The translations under genes and the position numbers were made by a program. The notes under the pieces were generated by a model that saw only the letters and a list, made by a program, of their open reading frames with translations, was not told where the DNA came from and did not search any database. Of a stretch of 64,000 nt of DNA, positions 58,201-64,000 are shown piece by piece. The stretch covers positions 22,853,009-22,917,008 of the forward strand of contig NC_081546.1 in assembly GCF_901000735.1 (NCBI RefSeq), written 5' to 3'. This DNA is from Corylus avellana. Taxonomy: Eukaryota > Streptophyta > Magnoliopsida > Fagales > Betulaceae. Each line of letters starts with the position of its first letter. Position 1 is the stretch's first letter.

Positions 58201-59472
58201 TAGTTCTTAAAGATTCATAATAATATGAAAGTGATCTTTGATGGAATCAAGGTTAGATATTTTCTTTGCTTAGCACTTCTGAATGCTACTATTTATCAAT
58301 TACCTGTATTGGGGTCATGCGGGAATAATATTTTTGTTTTATTCTCTTTTCCCTTGCAAAACTTTCTATAGCTTCGACAAGAAGCATCAGATACAAACAC
58401 AAAAAACCTTTCTGATTTTAACCCAAAAAATGCTGGAGATAATTATTCTTTTCTGTAGTGGTTTTCAGGAAAATATAAAGAAGCCCTTGAGATGTTTTGC
58501 AAAATGCAAGAAGCTGGGACACAACCTGATAAGGCTGCATGCAATATATTGGTGGAGAAATGTTACATTGCTGGGGAGACAAAGGCTTTAACACTAATCC
58601 TTCAGTATATGAAAGAAAGCCGCCTTGTTCTTCGTTACCCTGTATTTCTGAAAGCTCTGAAAGCCTTGAAAATTGCTGGGGAGAGTAGCGCCCTCCTCAT
58701 GCAAGTGAATCCTCATTTTTCAACAGAATGTGTCAGCGAGGAGGCTGGTGACTTGAGACCAACCGGTGCTGATGTTCCCTTTAGCATAGACAGAGGACTT
58801 CTACTGATTTTTTTGAAAAAACGAAATCTTGTCGCCGTTGACCGCCTACTTACTGGGATAATTGATAAGAATATAAGACTGGATTCTGCAATTATCTCAA
58901 TCATTGTTGAGGCAAATTGTGATCGTTGCAGACGCAGTGGTGCTCTTTTGGCCTTCAAGTATAGTGTAAGAATGGGCATAACTATTGAGAGAAATGCATA
59001 TCTTTCCTTGATAGGCATTTTAATGAGATCAAATTCATTTTCAAAGGTAGTGGAGATTGTTGAGGCCATGATTAGGACTGGACAATCTCTTGGAACATAT
59101 CAAAGCACACTTCTAATCTATAGGCTTGGTTGCTCTAGAAGGGGTGTTTACGCTGCAAAAATATTTGATCTTTTGCCTGATGATCAGAAGAACACAGCCA
59201 CTTTCACTGCTTTGATTGGTGTTTATTTCACAGTTGGCAACTCTGACAAAGGACTTCAAATTTGCAAAACTATGCTAGAGAAAGGAATTTATCCCACATT
59301 AGGAACTTACAATGTGCTATTAGCTGGTCTTGAAAATAGTGGTAGAATTTCTGAAGCAGAGGTATATAGGAAGGAAAAGAAGAGCCTGGAGTTACACGGT
59401 CATTCTCGAGTAACCATCTCCTTGGAGGAAAAGATCTGTGACCTTCTATTTGCTGGGGAAGTGGTATCTTGA
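55076..59472 (+). CDS. P-class pentatricopeptide repeat (PPR) protein, two exons
   Basis: Exon 1 is 55076-55844 and exon 2 is 58469-59472, joined across a 2.6-kb GT-AG intron (donor G|GTGAGT, acceptor TTTTCAG), giving 590 aa. The N-terminus is basic with few acids, consistent with import into mitochondria or plastids. PPR motifs of 35 residues are in register from 137 (DQFTYTTMV), 172, 207, 242 and 277. A further pair near the C-terminus begins NTATFTALIG and TLGTYNVLLAG. No E, DYW or SMR domain. P-class proteins bind organelle RNA and act in its splicing, stability or translation. It resembles the At2g01390-type group from memory, which I cannot verify. The intron cuts repeat 4 at Gly257. 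I chose the ATG at 55076 because it is the first in frame. Confidence 0.92.
56546..56723. mobile_element. MITE in PPR intron, 178 bp
   Basis: Inverted ends GAGTCATGCTATATATTGAT and, inverted from the right, GAGTAATTCTAAGTACTTAT. The arms share CTAATGTAGCAGTG or CTGATGTAGCAGTG. The perfect 9-bp duplication CTTTAGAAT is at 56537-56545 and 56724-56732, so Mutator-like. Confidence 0.85.
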
Positions 59473-61296
59473 CACTGATTTTGGACCATGGTATTCGCCA
59501 TATTTGAAGGCTTGCTGAGAAAAAATTGTTGTTATAATATTACTTGAGTATATGCCAGTCTGGGAATATTTCAACCAATGCTGTCAACATCACCAAATGT
59601 AAAGGATATAGGGCAGGATGCATCTATTAGTCCATTGCTCCAAATGCAGGAAGAGATGATGCCACTGAGGTAAAGTTCTCTTATCTGCCTGGTTGGATAA
59701 ACATGGGAGCGGCAGAAGCAAGGAACTTGAACCTTGGTCCAATTAATTGTCTTGCTGCTCAGCTTTACAGGATTTTCATGAGTCAAAGTTTCATAATAGA
59801 TACAACAGAATAAATTTGATTTAGCTTTGTATTAATTAGTCGGGGAATGTTAATGTTATGCTAGGTATTTTCCTGGTCTTAGTTAGATATTATTTTCCAA
59901 AAAAGCAAAAAAGAAACCGGTTCCTTATTTCTCTCACTCGGTTTTTAGAAAATAATATTCACCTAAGACAAGAAAAACAGGAGGCGAACACCTAGCATGT
60001 ATATATATATATATATATATATGAAACCACGTTTTTTTTTTTAATTTATTTTTTTTTTATTTTTTTAAAAGCAGTTAGTGGTTATTAACCTTAATAACTG
60101 CTAACCGTTTAAGTGGTTAGTAGATTATACTAACCGCCTTTTCATCCCTATCCACATGAGTCATCAAATCTAATGGTTGATCCATTGAATGGTTGAAAGA
60201 TAAATGGTCGTGTATGAATCAAAATTTAAGGAGTTGAATGTGAAATATTTTTGAAAATAGACACGTGTTATTTTTATAGACTAAGTTGAAAGAAGTCCAT
60301 CCAACCCAGTTTGAAAAAAAAAAAATAAATAAATAAGGTCTATCCAAAACAAAAATGGTACATCAGTTAATATGCAGTTCAAAAACTTAATGGAAATTCA
60401 CGTGGAGAATGGAGTGACACATGGTCATATGCTTATTAAAAATTTAAAAACTAAAAATTTAATAAATCAAAAATATTTGAAAAAAACATTAAAAAATTAA
60501 AGAAGAAAATGAGAAAAAAAAAAAAAAAATTGTCTGTTTTTTGTTCATCTTACCTCTCTCCCCTCTGTTTCTCAAGTAACCCATTTCATTTTTGGTTTGC
60601 ATCATCTAACGACCCAAGCAACAATCTTTTTCCCAAAAACTCAAAAAATTCAGAGACTCACATGGGGAACTGAGAGAGATGAGTCCATGGAAGAGAGAAA
60701 CTAATTATCACTTCAATTTTCTTTTTCTTGCTTCCAATTGCTGTGTAGAGAGAGAGGACGAGAGAGCAAGAGAAAATTTCAAGATAGAGAGAGAAAGAGA
60801 GACAAAATAGGTATTTTTTGTTGTTGTTGTTGTTGTTTTGGGAAGAAAAGGAAATTTTCTGAGAGCAATTTTCTCTATGGAACCCACATCCGCATTACAC
60901 TCTCGATCCTCTGCCACTACTACCCTCTGGTTTCTCAATATCTGCTTTATGTTTTCTCATGGCCCAAATTAATTTATTTTATTTTATTTTTTATTTTTAA
61001 TGCGTGTCAGCCTTTTAAGTAGTTGACGTGAATTTTTGTTAATTTTTGGACGAAAGTTTGACGGAAATATTATCTCTATTTTTAGCTATTTTTGAGGTAA
61101 AAATTAGTATATAAAGTGGTAACGATGGAACACCATGATGATACTTACACCACACAAAGGCACAAAAATAGTACCAGCATGAGGCCTTGGGGAAGGGATA
61201 AAATTCTTAACATGTTTCAAAAATTAAAAAAGAATTTTCAACTCCCTATTCCCAAACACGTATGAAGTAAAAATGCAAACAGAAGACTAATAGTGG

Positions 61297-61331
<35 letters not shown>

Positions 61332-61846
61332 AAACTGAAACAATGAGAGAACCATATTATGATAGTTTGACTAAGAATGCAGGCAGTGTACTGTAGTAAC
61401 CCTCCAAAATGACAGATTGATAATAAAAAAAATCTAAAACAAACTAGACAAGCTGTCATCAGTAGGCATCCACCGAAACAACGAACTCCAAAACAAGTGC
61501 TTAATCCTACAAAGGGGCAGCTCATCTCCCTAAAACAAGTGCTTAATCCTACAAAATATAGACCTAAGAGTATTTTCAGCGACTTCCTTGTCATTTTCTC
61601 TATATTTAAAGATCTAAATTACTTTTTGCTTCCCTATGTCAAAATATACCACAATAGTTTCCCTTAATCCTTTCCTATATCATTAAAATAATATTTTTTA
61701 CTTTTTACTTTTTATTTTTATTTTTTTTATTTTTTCTTGAAACTCTTTTCTTCTCTCTCTCATGTCTCCGTCTTCAAGCTGAGCTATAGTTGCAGACCCA
61801 CAAACGACAATGCAGAGATTATCTTAAAAAACCATGACTTTCTTCC
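59473..61846. other. Spacer after the PPR gene, no intact gene seen
   Basis: This includes the PPR 3' region. At 60060-60150 GGTTAGT/AACCGCC words end in TTTTCATCCCTA, resembling the right end of a hAT-like element. (GA)n-rich and (GTT)n text at 60700-60840 has no domain-bearing frame. (TA)n at about 61300-61326. A CT-rich stretch at 61740-61765 precedes the PPR relic. Confidence 0.4.
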
Positions 61847-62254
61847 ATGACTTTCTTCAATAAGCACCCTCACTTCCTCCTTTCCTCCAAATCAAATCAG
61901 CCCTTCAACCTCCTTCACGCGGCATCACACTCCAAAATTCCCCAATCCCATTCCTTACTCTCAAATGGGTCTTCCCCAAACCTCACCACAATTCAATCCA
62001 AGCCGTAGAAGACCCACCGGCTAGAGCAACTGCAATCATCTATCAGACGCTGCAAGAATTGGGTTTGGGCTAGTTCGTCTTCAAAATCACCCAGACGATT
62101 AGACCCACAAACAGAGCCACGACGAGTTTGCCGCCGATGTCGAAAAGGTATATAGAATCTTAAAGAAATTCCACTCGAGGGTTCCCAAATTGGAGCTCGC
62201 TTTGCTAGAATCCGGTGTTGTTATGCGTTCGGGTTTAGCCGAGCGCGTATCTAA
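61847..62254 (+). pseudogene. Truncated PPR gene relic
   Basis: The ATG at 61847 opens a frame (MTFFNKHPHFLLSSKSNQ) that hits TAG at 62006. In other frames the text continues with EDPPARATAIIYQTLQELG, then FAADVEKVYRILKKFHSRVP and KLELALLESGVVMRSGLAER. That last stretch matches the pre-repeat region of mitochondrial PPR proteins of the At5g65820/At3g49730 type, from memory. A stop, a frameshift and loss of all repeats make it non-functional. Similarity ends where a hAT-like terminus begins at 62255. It is not a duplicate of the neighbouring PPR gene, whose sequence differs. Confidence 0.7.
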
Positions 62255-62430
62255 TGAGTAGGGGTGCAAAAGCGGTTACGGTTAGCGGTTAGTGGCAATA
62301 ACCGCTAACCGTAACCGCCCTAGCGGTTAGTAAATTTCACTAACCGCAACCGCTAACCGCTAGGCGGTTAGCGGTTAGCGGTTAGTGGCCGGTTAGCGGT
62401 TAGTGAAATAGATAACCGCCCGCTAACCGC
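62255..62430 (+). mobile_element. Left end of a hAT-like element
   Basis: It starts TAGGGGTGCAAAAGCGGTTA and is packed with GCGGTTAGCGGTTAGTGG words in both orientations, as in subterminal regions of plant hAT elements. The right terminus and the 8-bp duplication (expected CTAATGAG) are not found before the window end. Confidence 0.65.
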
Positions 62431-64000
62431 TTTTTTAAAATTGGGCTTTTTTTTTTGGGCTTTTTTTTACCCTCATTTTTTTTCTTGTATTTTTAATATC
62501 TTCTTGGGCCCAATTGCTATAAATATTTGAATTGTCATTGGATCATATGATTAAGTGTTGATCTTATAAACTTACAAACAAACAAAAATACTTCAATTGT
62601 AGTTATAAGTAACACATTGTTTAATCCAATGTCAATTACTTAATTTGATATTATATGAATCACATTGTCATTGTCATTGTACATGAATAATTGATTAAGT
62701 ATTGAAATTGTAATTGGATCATATAGTTAAATATTTATCTTATACATTTATATTATTCAATATGCATATAATATAACTATAAGCAATTATATATATATAT
62801 ATATATATAAAATTCAAAATTGTTCAAAATTGTTAATTTTCTTTTTTTTTCTTTCAAAAAATGGTTAAATTTCTTTTTCTAAAAAATGTTCAAAAAATAC
62901 ATTAATACTTCAATTGTGATTATAAGTAACACATTGTTGAATCTAATGTCAATTACTTAATTTGATATTATATAATCATATAGTTTCATTAAATTATATC
63001 ATATGATTCATATGATTAATTATTTAAATTCTTATCATATTTACTTATAATCTTTTTTTTTTGAATTGAACTTAATATCTAATGGTAAATGGTAATGTTC
63101 AAACTCCTAAATCCTAAATTCGCAAAGTATCTAATAATACTTTAATTAAATTGTAGACTTGTAATTATAAGTAATATATTGTTTAATTCAATTGAATCAA
63201 TTGTGATTATCATTGTACATGAATCATATGATTAACTTGTAGACTTATGACTTATGAGTTATGTCATATTATATATGTATTATTTATTATTATATAATCA
63301 TTTGATTTAATGATCAAGTCATCATGTGATATAATCATATCAATTATAGTGATAATATATAAATTACTAAAATTATAATGATAATACATTAGTACTTAAA
63401 TTATGTTTATAAGTAACACATTGGTCATTGTTTAATCCAATGTCAATTACTTAATTTGATATTATACGAATCATATCATCATTGTACATTAATAATATGA
63501 TTCACTTGAAGTCTTGAATAAAATATTTGAATTGTCATTGAATCATATGATTAAGTATTGATATTATACATTTATATTATTCATATACATATGTAGACTT
63601 ATATAGACTTATAGGTTTATAACATACATTGGAAATAAGTCTCTAGATATTTAATTGTTGTATTAGTATGAATTAGTATAATTATGAGTTATGTCATATT
63701 ATATATGTATAATTTGTTATTATATAATCAAATGATTTAATAATCAATCTCATGTGATATAATCATATAAATTATAGTGATAATATATTAATACTCAAAT
63801 TGTGATTTAATTATTTTTAAAAAAAAATTGTGATTTAATGATCAAGTGATTATATGATATAATCATATAAATTATAGTGATAATATATTAATACTCAAAT
63901 TGTGATTTAATTATTTTTTAAAAAAATTGTGATTTAATGATTAAGTGATTATGTTATATGTATAAATATTTTTATAATTATAATTATAAAAATATATTAT
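62431..64000. repeat. Extremely AT-rich diverged repeats
   Basis: Phrases recur at irregular spacing: CCAATGTCAATTACTTAATT (62625, 63435, with a variant at about 62945), ATTGTCATTG(G/A)ATCATATGA (about 62530 and 63530), and a ~97-bp unit with ATTATAGTGATAATATATTA near 63775 and 63870. This could be the interior of the hAT-like element that starts at 62255. No coding potential. Confidence 0.55.

Noticed and set aside
60708..61022. Short gene near the (GA)n and (GTT)n tracts
   Set aside because: The frames consist mainly of repeat-encoded Ser/Leu, Cys or Thr runs with no recognisable protein features.

Overview
The window is nuclear DNA of a flowering plant, most likely a woody eudicot. The evidence is a spliced WUSCHEL-related homeobox gene of the WOX1 type, a spliced thaumatin-like gene, a P-class pentatricopeptide (PPR) gene, GT-AG introns, AT-rich spacers full of small foldback transposons, tRNA-derived SINEs and (GA)n/(TA)n tracts. 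There is no operon structure, rRNA, convincing tRNA gene or CRISPR array. The species cannot be named from sequence alone.

The layout is dominated by large near-identical copies whose edges fall on runs of N. Block 1-9400 is repeated at 10876-20276, so the thaumatin-like gene appears twice with an identical predicted protein. Block 21109-29388 is repeated at 33394-41756, and block 29489-33293 at 50957-54783. Because inner copy edges coincide with gaps, the simplest reading is that two haplotypes of one locus were scaffolded end to end. One haplotype can then be read as 9501-29388 followed by 41757-64000, about 42 kb with one thaumatin-like gene, one WOX1 and one PPR gene. True tandem duplication is not excluded.

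Genes: two copies of a minus-strand thaumatin-like (PR-5) gene (3057-4542 and 13925-15376); a complete minus-strand WOX1 gene in four exons (46198-48227); a plus-strand PPR gene in two exons (55076-59472); a broken PPR relative (61847-62254) that ends at a transposon terminus; a degenerate retroelement RNase H fragment (6258-6842); and a weak candidate for a short secreted peptide (35-397). The genes look functionally unrelated.

Mobile DNA fills the rest. Several foldback elements have 9-bp target duplications (Mutator-like), one precisely demonstrated by an empty site in the other copy. Two alleles of a hAT-type element have 8-bp duplications. SINEs with box A/box B-like motifs include one with a 15-bp duplication. 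Two LINE-like retroposons lie side by side at 41742-43723, one with a 12-bp duplication. A recurrent GC-rich core of GGTGGC/GCCACC palindromes is found inside several of the foldback elements or in AT-rich settings.
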